Notes: generated by a model not told the origin, from the sequence alone. Numbered from the stretch's first letter, positions 30,109 to 37,298 are shown. The stretch is DNA of 64,000 bases from Stenotrophomonas rhizophila (GCF_000661955.1 NZ_CP007597.1:1915605-1979604), one strand, 5' to 3'. Translations and numbers: made by a program.

Positions 30109-30489
30109 ATGAGCGCATTGCAGGATCTTCGGGTACTCGTGGTCGAGAACGACGAAATGAGTGCGGCCCTGCTGCAGATGCAGCTGGCCCAGGCCGGCGC
30201 GGTCGTCGTCGGCCCGGCGGCGTCGGTTGCCGATTCGCTGCGCCTGCTCGGCCAGAGCGAGCCCCAGGTGGCGCTGCTGGATTACCGGCTGGCCAATAAT
30301 GAAACCAGTGAGCCGGTCGCGGCCGCCTTGAGCGCCCGGGGCATTCCGTTCGTGCTGGCTACCGGCATGGCGCCGGATCACCTGCCGGCGGTGTTCCGCA
30401 CCGGCGTCATGCTGACCAAGCCGTACCTCACCGCGGAACTGAACGCGGCGTTGGAACGCGCGCTGCAGGCCGCATCGGTCGCCAGCTGA
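30109..30489 (+). CDS. Stand-alone response regulator receiver domain
   Basis: A 126-residue CheY-like receiver with no output domain. The phosphoacceptor is Asp58 (ALLDYRL), the acidic pocket is in VVENDE (residues 12-16), the switch Thr lies in LATGMAP and the conserved Lys is Lys104 (LTKPY). Single receivers of this type act in phosphorelays or bind partner proteins; no cognate histidine kinase is adjacent. A -10-like TATACT is at 30074-30079, about 30 bp upstream of the start. Confidence 0.9.
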   Translation: MSALQDLRVLVVENDEMSAALLQMQLAQAGAVVVGPAASVADSLRLLGQSEPQVALLDYRLANNETSEPVAAALSARGIPFVLATGMAPDHLPAVFRTGVMLTKPYLTAELNAALERALQAASVAS

Positions 30490-30498
30490 TCCCTGCGC

Positions 30499-31455
30499 TC
30501 ACGCCGCTTCGGTGTGGGCGTAACTGACCGGCTCACGGTCATCCAGGATGCGATACAGCGCATCAAGATCGTTGGGGTCCGGGTTCAGCCAGGCATCCAG
30601 GTTGTCCGGCCGGATCGGGATGATGCAGCGGTCATGGCCGGCCGCGGCGATATCGCGCGGCGGCTCGTCGGTGATGGCCGCAAAGGACAGCAGCCGCCCC
30701 TCCGGTCCTTCCCACTCCGACCACAGGCAGGCGATGAGCAGGTCGCGCGGTGGCTGCGGACGGAATTCCAGCACCACGTTGCTGGCCTTCTCGCCGGGCG
30801 AGAGGGCGCGTTGCTCCAGCGCATGCCGCGGCACGTGTTCGTAGAACGACTGCACCACCACCACGCCATGGCAATGCCCGAACGCGGGCTTCCAGTATCC
30901 GCCCAGGCTGTCGCGGCGCGCGTTGTAGGTGCCGGGGTACAGCGTGTCGTGGCGGGCCGGCGTGTCCGGCAGACGGCACTGATAGCGCATCGGCTTGATC
31001 ACGCGTTGGCCGCGCTCGGACACGATCACCGGTGCATACACGCCAGGAAAGATGCGACTGTCGCGCGGCAGCAGCCCGGTGCGCCGCAGGTCATCCAGCC
31101 GCGCCTGCGCGCGTTCGACCCGGTTGCCAGCGATACGCGCCTCATTGCGTGCCTTCTGCGTGGGGCGCGCCGCCAGGCTGGCGTGAGCGGCATCGCGGCG
31201 CTCGCCCTGCACGCGGATCTCCGCGTCCAGCGCCTGCATTTCCTCGGCATGCCACTGCTGGATCTTCGCCACGATGTCCTGGCCCTGCGCGGTGCGCGCG
31301 CCGGCAAAGCCGTCGTCCATCGCCTTGGGTGTTTTCGGACGTTGCTTGCCGGCATCGTGGGCATAGAGCTGGGCGAATTCGTCCAGCGACATCATGGCGC
31401 CGTATTCCCGCACCAGCTTGGTGTAATCGGCGCGGATCTGGGCGGAGTAACACAT
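30499..31455 (-). CDS. SRAP/YedK-family abasic-site DNA-protein crosslink protein
   Basis: A 318-residue member of the SOS response-associated peptidase family (YedK/HMCES). The invariant N-terminal Cys2 (MCYSAQ), which forms a thiazolidine crosslink with abasic sites in single-stranded DNA after Met removal, is present. So are the active-site His (GHDRCIIPI) and the downstream SFYEH segment. An inserted helical region (residues about 70-140, Ala/Arg/Gln-rich) makes it longer than E. coli YedK (222 residues). ATG 31455 is fixed by the need for Cys at position 2. Convergent with the receiver-domain gene. Confidence 0.88.
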   Translation of the reverse strand: MCYSAQIRADYTKLVREYGAMMSLDEFAQLYAHDAGKQRPKTPKAMDDGFAGARTAQGQDIVAKIQQWHAEEMQALDAEIRVQGERRDAAHASLAARPTQKARNEARIAGNRVERAQARLDDLRRTGLLPRDSRIFPGVYAPVIVSERGQRVIKPMRYQCRLPDTPARHDTLYPGTYNARRDSLGGYWKPAFGHCHGVVVVQSFYEHVPRHALEQRALSPGEKASNVVLEFRPQPPRDLLIACLWSEWEGPEGRLLSFAAITDEPPRDIAAAGHDRCIIPIRPDNLDAWLNPDPNDLDALYRILDDREPVSYAHTEAA

Positions 31456-31564
31456 GGGGCAGGGACGGGCGAAAAGGGCAGGGGACAGCATAGGCCGGTT
31501 GGTATCACCGGATGAGAAACCGATGCGGCATGCTGGCAACCTGTTCACGTGTGCGAGCCGTCCC

Positions 31565-31981
31565 ATGACCCTAGCTGCTGGTCTGAAGTGCATTCCCCAT
31601 CCGCCCAGCGTGGCCGAGTACCGCGATCTGCGGGTGCGCGCGGGGCTGAGCCCGAAAACATTGGAGGCGGCCACGCTGGGCCTGCCCCATACGGTGTTCG
31701 GGGTCAGCATCCGCGAGGGCGATCAGCTGCTGGCGATGGGCCGCCTGGTGGGCGACCGCGGCTGCTTCCTGCAGGTGGTGGACATCGCGGTGGTGCCCGA
31801 GCGGCAGGGCCAAGGGTTGGGCAAGGCGGTGATGCGTGAACTGGACGCGTGGCTGCAGGCCCATGCGGTAGGTGCGTACGTGAGCCTTATCGCCGATGGC
31901 GACGCGCACCGCCTGTATGCGCAGTTCGGCTTTGCGTTGACCGCGCCGCGATCGGTGGGCATGGCCAAGGTGGTGCGGTAG
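31565..31981 (+). CDS. GNAT family N-acetyltransferase
   Basis: A 138-residue acetyltransferase. The acetyl-CoA binding motif A is VVDIAVVPERQGQGLGKAVMREL (Q/RxxGxG/A), followed by YVSLIADGDAHRLYAQFGF, the motif B helix common to this family. The substrate is unknown. The TAG stop is formed by the GTAG end of a repeat palindrome (31978-31999), so the repeat defines the C-terminus. Divergent from the YedK-type gene. Confidence 0.88.
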   Translation: MTLAAGLKCIPHPPSVAEYRDLRVRAGLSPKTLEAATLGLPHTVFGVSIREGDQLLAMGRLVGDRGCFLQVVDIAVVPERQGQGLGKAVMRELDAWLQAHAVGAYVSLIADGDAHRLYAQFGFALTAPRSVGMAKVVR

Positions 31982-31999
31982 ATACCGACCGTTGGCCGG
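31978..31999 (+). repeat. GTAG palindrome overlapping the GNAT stop codon
   Basis: GTAG, then stem TACCGACC (after one A), loop GTT, stem GGCCGGTA with one mismatch. The TAG of the GTAG end is the stop codon of the upstream acetyltransferase gene. Confidence 0.7.
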
Positions 32000-32023
32000 T
32001 ACGCATGTTGAGGGCGCACAAAC

Positions 32024-32047
32024 AAAAACCCCCGGCAATGCCGGGGG
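32024..32047 (-). terminator. Terminator of tRNA unit 1
   Basis: An 8-bp perfect stem (CCCCCGGC / GCCGGGGG, loop ATT) is followed on the minus strand by TTTTTG. It lies 14 bp past the first tRNA-Glu. Confidence 0.9.
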
Positions 32048-32061
32048 CTGTTGTTTGTAGC

Positions 32062-32137
32062 TGGCGTCCCCACGGGGATTCGAACCCCGGTCGCCACCGT
32101 GAAAGGGTGATGTCCTAGGCCTCTAGACGATGGGGAC
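32062..32137 (-). tRNA. tRNA-Glu (UUC), unit 1
   Basis: A 76-nt tRNA with encoded CCA; acceptor GTCCCCA/TGGGGAC, anticodon loop CTTTCAC giving UUC. Identical to the three other copies in this array. Confidence 0.97.
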
Positions 32138-32184
32138 GCGTTAAACCGACAAGTCTTCTATCGGACGGCCTGTGTCCGGAGAAG
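32138..32184 (-). other. Spacer hairpin between tRNA-Ala and tRNA-Glu, unit 1
   Basis: Directly after the tRNA-Ala CCA, the spacer can fold with arms CTTCT/AGAAG and CGGAC/GTCCG around a GGCCT-containing loop. The same position in the other units also folds, with different stem bases. Confidence 0.55.
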
Positions 32185-32260
32185 TGGTGGAGCCAGGCGG
32201 GATCGAACCGCCGACCTCCTGCATGCCATGCAGGCGCTCTCCCAGCTGAGCTATGGCCCC
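32185..32260 (-). tRNA. tRNA-Ala (GGC), unit 1
   Basis: A 76-nt tRNA with encoded CCA; acceptor GGGGCCA/TGGCTCC with normal wobble, anticodon stem CCTGC/GCAGG and loop ATGGCAT, giving GGC. First gene of its transcript, with its own promoter about 22 bp upstream. Confidence 0.97.
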
Positions 32261-32282
32261 ACGTTGATGCTGCGAGCCGCCT

Positions 32283-32311
32283 ATCATAGCGATGGTTTTG
32301 CTGGATGGGAA
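32283..32311 (-). promoter_or_regulatory. Promoter of tRNA unit 1
   Basis: -10 TATGAT (32288-32283) and -35 TTCCCA (32311-32306) with a 17-bp spacer, 22 bp before tRNA-Ala. Confidence 0.6.
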
Positions 32312-32377
32312 GCTTTTTATTTCGTTCCGGTGCATGCCGATTGTGGGTCGGCGCGCCGGGGGTGTCCTGCATGCGCC

Positions 32378-32437
32378 ATGCCGACCAACGGTCGGCATCT
32401 ACCGGTATGTGCCGTTTCGGCCAATGGCCGACATTTA
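32378..32437 (-). repeat. Two GTAG-type palindromes between tRNA units 1 and 2
   Basis: The first (32378-32402) has perfect 9-bp arms ATGCCGACC/GGTCGGCAT and ends CTAC. The second (32414-32437) is a degenerate copy ending TTAC. They sit downstream of the unit 2 terminator and upstream of the unit 1 promoter. Confidence 0.7.
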
Positions 32438-32452
32438 CCGGGGCACACAAAC

Positions 32453-32476
32453 AAAAACCCCCGGCAATGCCGGGGG
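32453..32476 (-). terminator. Terminator of tRNA unit 2
   Basis: Identical to the unit 1 terminator (CCCCCGGC/GCCGGGGG stem, TTTTTG tail), exactly 429 bp away, so units 1 and 2 are a recent duplication. Confidence 0.9.
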
Positions 32477-32490
32477 CTGTTGTTTGTAGC

Positions 32491-32566
32491 TGGCGTCCCC
32501 ACGGGGATTCGAACCCCGGTCGCCACCGTGAAAGGGTGATGTCCTAGGCCTCTAGACGATGGGGAC
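32491..32566 (-). tRNA. tRNA-Glu (UUC), unit 2
   Basis: Same 76-nt sequence and anticodon as unit 1, offset by 429 bp. Confidence 0.97.
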
Positions 32567-32613
32567 GCGTTAAACCGACAAGTCTTCTATCGGACGGCCT
32601 GTGTCCGGAGAAG
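32567..32613 (-). other. Spacer hairpin, tRNA unit 2
   Basis: Identical to the unit 1 spacer, with arms CTTCT/AGAAG and CGGAC/GTCCG. Confidence 0.55.
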
Positions 32614-32689
32614 TGGTGGAGCCAGGCGGGATCGAACCGCCGACCTCCTGCATGCCATGCAGGCGCTCTCCCAGCTGAGCTATGGCCCC
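32614..32689 (-). tRNA. tRNA-Ala (GGC), unit 2
   Basis: Same 76-nt sequence and anticodon as unit 1. Confidence 0.97.
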
Positions 32690-32710
32690 ACGTTGTACCG
32701 CGAGCCGCCT

Positions 32711-32739
32711 AGTATACCTGCCTGTTCACGTTTGTGGAA
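32711..32739 (-). promoter_or_regulatory. Promoter of tRNA unit 2
   Basis: -10 TATACT (32716-32711) and -35 TTCCAC (32739-32734), 17-bp spacer. The upstream sequence differs from unit 1, which marks the duplication boundary. Confidence 0.6.
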
Positions 32740-32771
32740 GACCACGACGAAAAACTGCAGAAGGCGGTGAC

Positions 32772-32793
32772 AAAAAGACCCGGCGAACCGGGC
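32772..32793 (-). terminator. Terminator of tRNA unit 3
   Basis: A 7-bp stem with one mismatch (GGCCCGG/CCGGGTC, loop TTCG) followed on the minus strand by TTTTTG. Confidence 0.85.
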
Positions 32794-32810
32794 CTGATGT
32801 CGTTGATGAG

Positions 32811-32886
32811 TGGCGTCCCCACGGGGATTCGAACCCCGGTCGCCACCGTGAAAGGGTGATGTCCTAGGCCTCTAGACGATGGGGAC
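32811..32886 (-). tRNA. tRNA-Glu (UUC), unit 3
   Basis: Same sequence and anticodon as the other tRNA-Glu copies; flanks are different. Confidence 0.97.
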
Positions 32887-32937
32887 GCATAAACTCATCA
32901 ATGTTTTCAGCACCTCCGAACGGCCTAAGGTCCGGAG
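32887..32937 (-). other. Spacer hairpin, tRNA unit 3
   Basis: Arms CTCCG/CGGAG around a loop that again contains GGCCT. The stem sequence differs from units 1, 2 and 4 while the pairing is retained. Confidence 0.55.
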
Positions 32938-33013
32938 TGGTGGAGCCAGGCGGGATCGAACCGCCGACCTCCTGCATGCCATGCAGGCGCTCTCCCAGCT
33001 GAGCTATGGCCCC
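32938..33013 (-). tRNA. tRNA-Ala (GGC), unit 3
   Basis: Same 76-nt sequence and anticodon as the other tRNA-Ala copies. Confidence 0.97.
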
Positions 33014-33030
33014 ACGATGCTGGAGGCCGA

Positions 33031-33059
33031 ATTCTACGCGGGTGTGAAGCGTTCGCCAA
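33031..33059 (-). promoter_or_regulatory. Promoter of tRNA unit 3
   Basis: -10 TAGAAT (33036-33031) and -35 TTGGCG (33059-33054), 17-bp spacer. Confidence 0.6.
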
Positions 33060-33122
33060 GTCTTTTGTGTGACATCGCGATGAATTTCTTCGGCCGCGAT
33101 CGATGGCCGCACGCGACACGGC

Positions 33123-33156
33123 AAAAACAAAAAGCCCCGACCGGGGTCAGGGCTTT
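33123..33156 (-). terminator. Terminator of tRNA unit 4
   Basis: A stem with arms AGCCC/GGGCT and an inner GACC/GGTC pair, followed on the minus strand by TTTTTGTTTTTG. Confidence 0.8.
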
Positions 33157-33168
33157 CTGCTTCTTGAT

Positions 33169-33244
33169 TGGCGTCCCCACGGGGATTCGAACCCCGGTCG
33201 CCACCGTGAAAGGGTGATGTCCTAGGCCTCTAGACGATGGGGAC
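33169..33244 (-). tRNA. tRNA-Glu (UUC), unit 4
   Basis: Same sequence and anticodon as the other tRNA-Glu copies. Confidence 0.97.
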
Positions 33245-33297
33245 GCACGAAACTTCAAATTTTGTCACTGCACTTTCAATCGGCCTAATGATTGAAG
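33245..33297 (-). other. Spacer hairpin, tRNA unit 4
   Basis: Arms TTCAATC/GATTGAA (7 bp) around a loop with GGCCT, in the same place after the tRNA-Ala CCA as in the other units. Confidence 0.55.
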
Positions 33298-33373
33298 TGG
33301 TGGAGCCAGGCGGGATCGAACCGCCGACCTCCTGCATGCCATGCAGGCGCTCTCCCAGCTGAGCTATGGCCCC
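33298..33373 (-). tRNA. tRNA-Ala (GGC), unit 4
   Basis: Same 76-nt sequence and anticodon as the other tRNA-Ala copies. It is the most upstream gene of the array. Confidence 0.97.
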
Positions 33374-33390
33374 ACGTCGTGAGGAGCGAA

Positions 33391-33419
33391 ATCATAGCGA
33401 CGACGTTTTCGATTGGCAA
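33391..33419 (-). promoter_or_regulatory. Promoter of tRNA unit 4
   Basis: -10 TATGAT (33396-33391) and -35 TTGCCA (33419-33414), 17-bp spacer; the best promoter of the four. The rest of the 248-bp gap up to the merR-type gene shows nothing definite. Confidence 0.7.
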
Positions 33420-33621
33420 GCAAAAACTGCACGAAATGCGTCATTTGTTGGCCGCGCGTTGATGACGCAGGCGCGCTGCACCGCACGTGGGTTGTGGATG
33501 CCGCCAAACCGGCATTCGCACACCGGCCATGCGCGCGATGATGGTCACTACGTTGCACCTGCCACGGCGATGCAACGGCACCACGCGTGGTCGCATGGCG
33601 CACGGCCGTTTGCCGGCGCGC

Positions 33622-34020
33622 TTATTGCCGCGACCCGGTCAGCGCGCTCAGGATCGGGCAGTGCACCAGCTCGCCGTGACCGGGGCAGGCATCCACCAAT
33701 GTCTTGAGCGCGCCATGCATGGATTGCAGTTCGGTAATGCGGCGTTCGATGTCGGTCAGTTTTTCTACGGCCGTGTCACGTACCCGTGCCATGTCAGGGC
33801 CGCGCTGGTCGCTGAGGCTGAGCAGCGCGGCAATCTCGTCCAGGGTGAAGCCGAGTGCCTTGGCGCGGCGGATGAACTGCAGCCGGGTCAGGTCGGTATC
33901 GCCGAACACGCGGTAGCCGCCGGCACTGCGTCGTGCGGTGGGCAGCAGCTGCTGGCGTTCGTAATACCGCACGGTGTCGACTGGCACGCCCGCCTGGCGT
34001 GCGAGCTGTCCGATGTTCAT
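33622..34020 (-). CDS. MerR-family metal- or redox-responsive regulator
   Basis: A 132-residue MerR protein. The N-terminal winged helix is MNIGQLARQAGVPVDTVRYYERQQLLPTARR with the typical YR-x-F and RLQFIRRAKALGFTLDEI segment; a dimerisation helix follows; the C-terminus holds CPGHGELVHCPIL, two cysteines with a His between, as in metal sensors of the CueR/ZntR/CadR group. The metal cannot be fixed from this. ATG 34020 is directly preceded by a MerR-type promoter with an elongated spacer, so the gene is probably autoregulated. No transporter or metal chaperone gene is adjacent. Confidence 0.85.
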   Translation of the reverse strand: MNIGQLARQAGVPVDTVRYYERQQLLPTARRSAGGYRVFGDTDLTRLQFIRRAKALGFTLDEIAALLSLSDQRGPDMARVRDTAVEKLTDIERRITELQSMHGALKTLVDACPGHGELVHCPILSALTGSRQ

Positions 34021-34051
34021 GCCCACCTCGATGAAGACCTGGCCGCGAGGG

Positions 34052-34079
34052 TAAACCCTGGAGTCTGGTCGAGGGTCAA
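34052..34079 (-). promoter_or_regulatory. MerR-type promoter/operator of the merR-like gene
   Basis: On the minus strand TTGACC (34079-34074) and a TTTACC -10 region (34055-34050) frame an 18-19 bp spacer with outer dyad arms ACCCT/AGGGT. The pattern resembles CueR-class sites (TTGACC...AGGGTTTA). It sits about 30 bp upstream of the regulator's own start. Confidence 0.65.
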
Positions 34080-34240
34080 GGGTTGCTGAAGGCCGGTCGA
34101 CCGATGTCGTTACCGGGCCAAAAGATACAACTAGTTTCATAGCTACTGCGCTTTTGCCTCCGTAGGCTCGGATGGGTTCGCTGCAAGCCCTTGCGCTGCA
34201 TGGGTTTGCTGGCCCCAGACGTCGCTTGAGGAGCTGTCCC

Positions 34241-35305
34241 ATGGATGCACCGTTCACCCCCTTGTCCCCCTTGCCGCGGCCGGCATCGTCGGCGCTGATG
34301 GAAGTTGCCGTGCTGGAATACCCGGGCAGCCTTCGGGCCGCAGCGCCGGTGCTGTCCGAATTGGCACAGCGCTGCAACCGCACTGCGGCGGCGGGAAAGC
34401 GCCAGGGCGCGCGGATGCTGGTAACGCGCTGGACCTTGTCCCCGCGCGGCGTGCAGCGGGTGGCGGGTGCGGAGTTGTTCGGCGACGCGCTGCCGGCCCT
34501 CATCGTGGTGCCGGGCAATGAACCCAGCTGGCCGCTGCCGCCGCCCGACGAGCGTCTGCTTGCCTGGCTGCGTGACAGCCACGAAGGTGGCAGCGTGCTG
34601 GCCGGCTGTGACGAAGGCGGCCTGATGCTGGCCGGCAGTGGCGTGCTGGCCGGGCGCACGGTGAGCTTGCCCGACCTGGCGCGCTGCCCGTCGCTGGCTA
34701 CCGTGGTGCCCAGCTGGAACCTGGGCGAGCGTGCGCTGGTGGACGACGGCGACCTGCTCACGGCGTCCGGCCCCGATGCCTGGAAGTATCTGAGCCTGCG
34801 CCTGCTGGCCCGCGTGTACGGCCAGACCGTGATGACCGCCGCCATCCAGCAGTTGCAGTTGACGATCCCGCGCGCGGTGCAGGACGACCTGGAGCGGTTC
34901 AGCCCCAACTTCGCCCACGGCGATCGCGGCATCCTCAAGGCGCAGCGCTGGCTGCATACCATTGCCGCACGCGGGGTGACCCTGCAGGACATCTGCGACT
35001 CTGCCGGGCTGGAGCCGCGTACCTTGCAACGACGCTTCCTCAAGGCAACCGGGCTGCGTCCGATCGAATACTGCCAGCGCCTGCGCATCGCCAAGGCGCA
35101 GCTGATGCTGCAGGCCGGTGGTGAAATCGATGAAGTGTCCTGGGCGGTGGGCTACTCGGACCAGAGCGCGTTCCGTCGTCTGTTCCTGCGCATCGTCGGC
35201 CTCACGCCGTCGCGCTATCGGCGGCAACTGGTCGCACAGCGCCGCGAACGCGCGCGCCATCCGGCTGTGGACGTGGCAGCAGAGCCGATGCGCTCGGCCG
35301 CGTAA
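34241..35305 (+). CDS. AraC-family regulator with DJ-1/PfpI-like sensor domain (GlxA-type)
   Basis: A 354-residue protein. Residues 15-190 have a DJ-1/PfpI (GATase1-like) fold pattern, with VAVLEYPGSLRAAAPVL, LIVVPGN and SVLAGCDEGGLMLAGSGVLAG, the Cys lying at the usual nucleophile-elbow position. The C-terminal 100 residues hold two AraC helix-turn-helix motifs (VTLQDICDSAGLEPRTLQRRFLKATG and IDEVSWAVGYSDQSAFRRLFLRIVGLTPSRYRR). The family senses small metabolites, but its ligand is unknown here. ATG 34241 follows GAGGAG. The next two genes are thiol-redox proteins on the same strand. Confidence 0.87.
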   Translation: MDAPFTPLSPLPRPASSALMEVAVLEYPGSLRAAAPVLSELAQRCNRTAAAGKRQGARMLVTRWTLSPRGVQRVAGAELFGDALPALIVVPGNEPSWPLPPPDERLLAWLRDSHEGGSVLAGCDEGGLMLAGSGVLAGRTVSLPDLARCPSLATVVPSWNLGERALVDDGDLLTASGPDAWKYLSLRLLARVYGQTVMTAAIQQLQLTIPRAVQDDLERFSPNFAHGDRGILKAQRWLHTIAARGVTLQDICDSAGLEPRTLQRRFLKATGLRPIEYCQRLRIAKAQLMLQAGGEIDEVSWAVGYSDQSAFRRLFLRIVGLTPSRYRRQLVAQRRERARHPAVDVAAEPMRSAA

Positions 35306-35481
35306 CCGAACCGGCCGCCGCTACCTCTGGGATGAGCAACGGCAGGCATGCACACGCGGCCTGCCGTTGGCGCATGTGCGGTTGCGGCTTGCCGGATGCG
35401 CGATGGGCTGTGACCATGCCGGCGGGGTTGTAGCAGCACAATCGCGGATGCGTTGCACGCAGCCGCGGTGGAGATGGATGG

Positions 35482-36285
35482 ATGATGAGCAGTGTTGGCC
35501 CGGTACCGCTGGGCGTCGTGTGGGTGTTGCTGGGATGGCTGCTGGCCATCGGTGTGGCGCGGTGGTGGCAGCCGCCGCCGAAGGAGGGGCAGCCCAAGCC
35601 TGCAGCGATGCTGCTGGACATGGTGTTCCTGGGTCTGCTTGGCGGGCGGGTGGGGTTCGTGGTGCTGCATTGGCGCGCCTACGCCGCCGACCCGTGGGCG
35701 CTGCTGCGCCTGGGCGATGGCGGTTTCCTGCCGGTGGTGGCGGTGCTGGTCGGCATGGGCTGGGCGGCATGGCGGCTGCGCCGCTGGCCGGCGCTGCGCA
35801 GGCCGGTATGGGCCGGGGCAGTGGCGGGCATCCTGTGCTGGGCGGGGTTGTCGCTGGGCATGGCCCACCTGCAGCAGTCGCGCATCGCCTTGCCGGCCGT
35901 GACCCTGCAATCGCTGCAGGGGCAGCCGGTCGAACTGGCCGACACCGAAGGCAAGCCGGTGGTGGTCAACCTGTGGGCCACCTGGTGCGCCCCTTGCCGG
36001 CGCGAGATGCCGATCTTCTCTGCGGCACAGCAGCGCGAACCCAACGTGCGCTTCGTGTTCGTCAACCAGGGCGAAAGCGCGGAAGACGTGCAGCAGTTCC
36101 TGTCCAGCCAGAAGCTGGTGCTGCAGCATGTGCTGCTAGACCCGGACAGCCTCACCGCCGAACGGCTGCAGGTGCACGCATATCCGACTACCCTGTTCTT
36201 TGATTCACGTGGCCGGTTGCAGGGCCTGCACATGGGGGAACTCAGTGCAGCCGGCCTGCAGGCCCGGCTCGATGCGCTGCGCTGA
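35482..36285 (+). CDS. Membrane thioredoxin (TlpA-type) with Lgt-like N-terminal region
   Basis: A 267-residue protein. Residues 1-130 contain about four membrane segments and a stretch GGRVGFVVLHWRAYAADP...GDGGF resembling part of prolipoprotein diacylglyceryl transferase (Lgt), but the Lgt HGG catalytic motif is missing. Residues 135-265 are a periplasmic thioredoxin domain with VVVNLWATWCAPCRREMPIF (active site WCAPC) and the cis-Pro in AYPTTLFF. It is likely a membrane-tethered thiol-disulfide reductase. DsbG is encoded 40 bp downstream, so an operon is likely and the two may work as partners. Confidence 0.85.
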   Translation: MMSSVGPVPLGVVWVLLGWLLAIGVARWWQPPPKEGQPKPAAMLLDMVFLGLLGGRVGFVVLHWRAYAADPWALLRLGDGGFLPVVAVLVGMGWAAWRLRRWPALRRPVWAGAVAGILCWAGLSLGMAHLQQSRIALPAVTLQSLQGQPVELADTEGKPVVVNLWATWCAPCRREMPIFSAAQQREPNVRFVFVNQGESAEDVQQFLSSQKLVLQHVLLDPDSLTAERLQVHAYPTTLFFDSRGRLQGLHMGELSAAGLQARLDALR

Positions 36286-36325
36286 ACGCGCGGCACCTTA
36301 CATTTTGTTGCTTCCAGGAGTTGCC

Positions 36326-37165
36326 ATGCTGTTAAAATCACCGCCCGCACTGGGCTCGCTGCTTGCCGCTGCGCTGTTGATGGGCCTTGCCGGTTGCAGC
36401 CAGGCCCAGTCGCCCAAGGCCCCCGACGCGGCCAAGGCCGCCAAGCCGGTTGCCGCCGCCAAGGCCGGTGAATACCCGGCAGTGCTCAAGGGCATCCAGA
36501 AGCACGGCTTCGAGGTGGTGGGCGAGTTTGATGCGCCGGGCGGCCTGCGTGGCTTCGCCGGCGTGGTGGGCGGCCAACAGCCGGCTGCGGCCTATGTGAC
36601 CCCCGATGGCAAGCACGTTCTGGTGGGCAGCCTGTTCGACGCCAATGGCGAGGATGTCAGCGCGGCACCGCTGGACAAGTTGGCGGCCAAGCCGATGTCG
36701 GAAAAAATGTGGAACAAGCTCGATGCCAGCGCCTGGGTGCGCGACGGCCGCGCCGATGCGCCGCGCGTGGTGTACACCTTCAGCGATGCCAACTGCCCGT
36801 ACTGCCACCGCTTCTGGGAAGCCGCGCGGCCGTGGGTGGACAGCGGCAAGGTGCAGTTGCGGCACATCATGGTGGGCGTGATCCGCGAAGACAGCCCGGC
36901 CAAGGCCGCTGCCATCCTGACCGCACCGAACCCGAGCGCGGCACTGCTCGAGAACGAGCACAACTTCGACAAGGGCGGGATCAAGCCGGCGGCGAAGCTG
37001 AGCCCGGACGTGGCCAACAAGCTCGATGCCAACCAGGGGCTGATGATCGAAATGGGCTTCCAGGGCACCCCGGGCATCCTGTTCAAGGATGACAAGGGCA
37101 TGCTGCAGCGCCGTTCCGGCATGCCGCAGGGCCAGGACATGGACCTGGTGATGGGCAAGCGCTGA
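36326..37165 (+). CDS. dsbG: Thiol:disulfide interchange protein DsbG
   Basis: A 279-residue periplasmic isomerase/chaperone of the DsbC/DsbG family. The N-terminus has a lipobox-like LAGC after a hydrophobic core, so it may be a lipoprotein, unlike E. coli DsbG, which is soluble. The dimerisation region is followed by the thioredoxin fold with active site CPYC (SDANCPYCHRFWE) and the cis-Pro loop in GFQGTPGILF. DsbG reduces sulfenylated single cysteines and reshuffles disulfides. AGGAG lies six bases before ATG 36326. Confidence 0.9.
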   Translation: MLLKSPPALGSLLAAALLMGLAGCSQAQSPKAPDAAKAAKPVAAAKAGEYPAVLKGIQKHGFEVVGEFDAPGGLRGFAGVVGGQQPAAAYVTPDGKHVLVGSLFDANGEDVSAAPLDKLAAKPMSEKMWNKLDASAWVRDGRADAPRVVYTFSDANCPYCHRFWEAARPWVDSGKVQLRHIMVGVIREDSPAKAAAILTAPNPSAALLENEHNFDKGGIKPAAKLSPDVANKLDANQGLMIEMGFQGTPGILFKDDKGMLQRRSGMPQGQDMDLVMGKR

Positions 37166-37187
37166 GCCGCTGTGTGATCGAATGAAA

Positions 37188-37214
37188 CGCGCGCCGGTGC
37201 AACGCCGGCGCGCG
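37188..37214. terminator. Strong GC hairpin after dsbG
   Basis: A 10-bp stem with arms CGCGCGCCGG/CCGGCGCGCG and a 7-nt loop, 23 bp beyond the dsbG stop. There is no T-run, so it may be a weak or factor-dependent terminator or a transcript-stabilising structure. Confidence 0.45.
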
Positions 37215-37298
37215 CGCCTGCAGACCTGCCGATGTAGGGAGGATGTAGGCGCCCGAGGCGTGCTTCGCCGGGACCTGCACATGCGCGACGCGGTGCAC

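Noticed and set aside
32024..33419. A genomic-island attachment site in the tRNA array
   Set aside because: No integrase, no displaced tRNA 3' fragment and no foreign gene block on either side; the repeats are complete tRNA genes with their own promoters.
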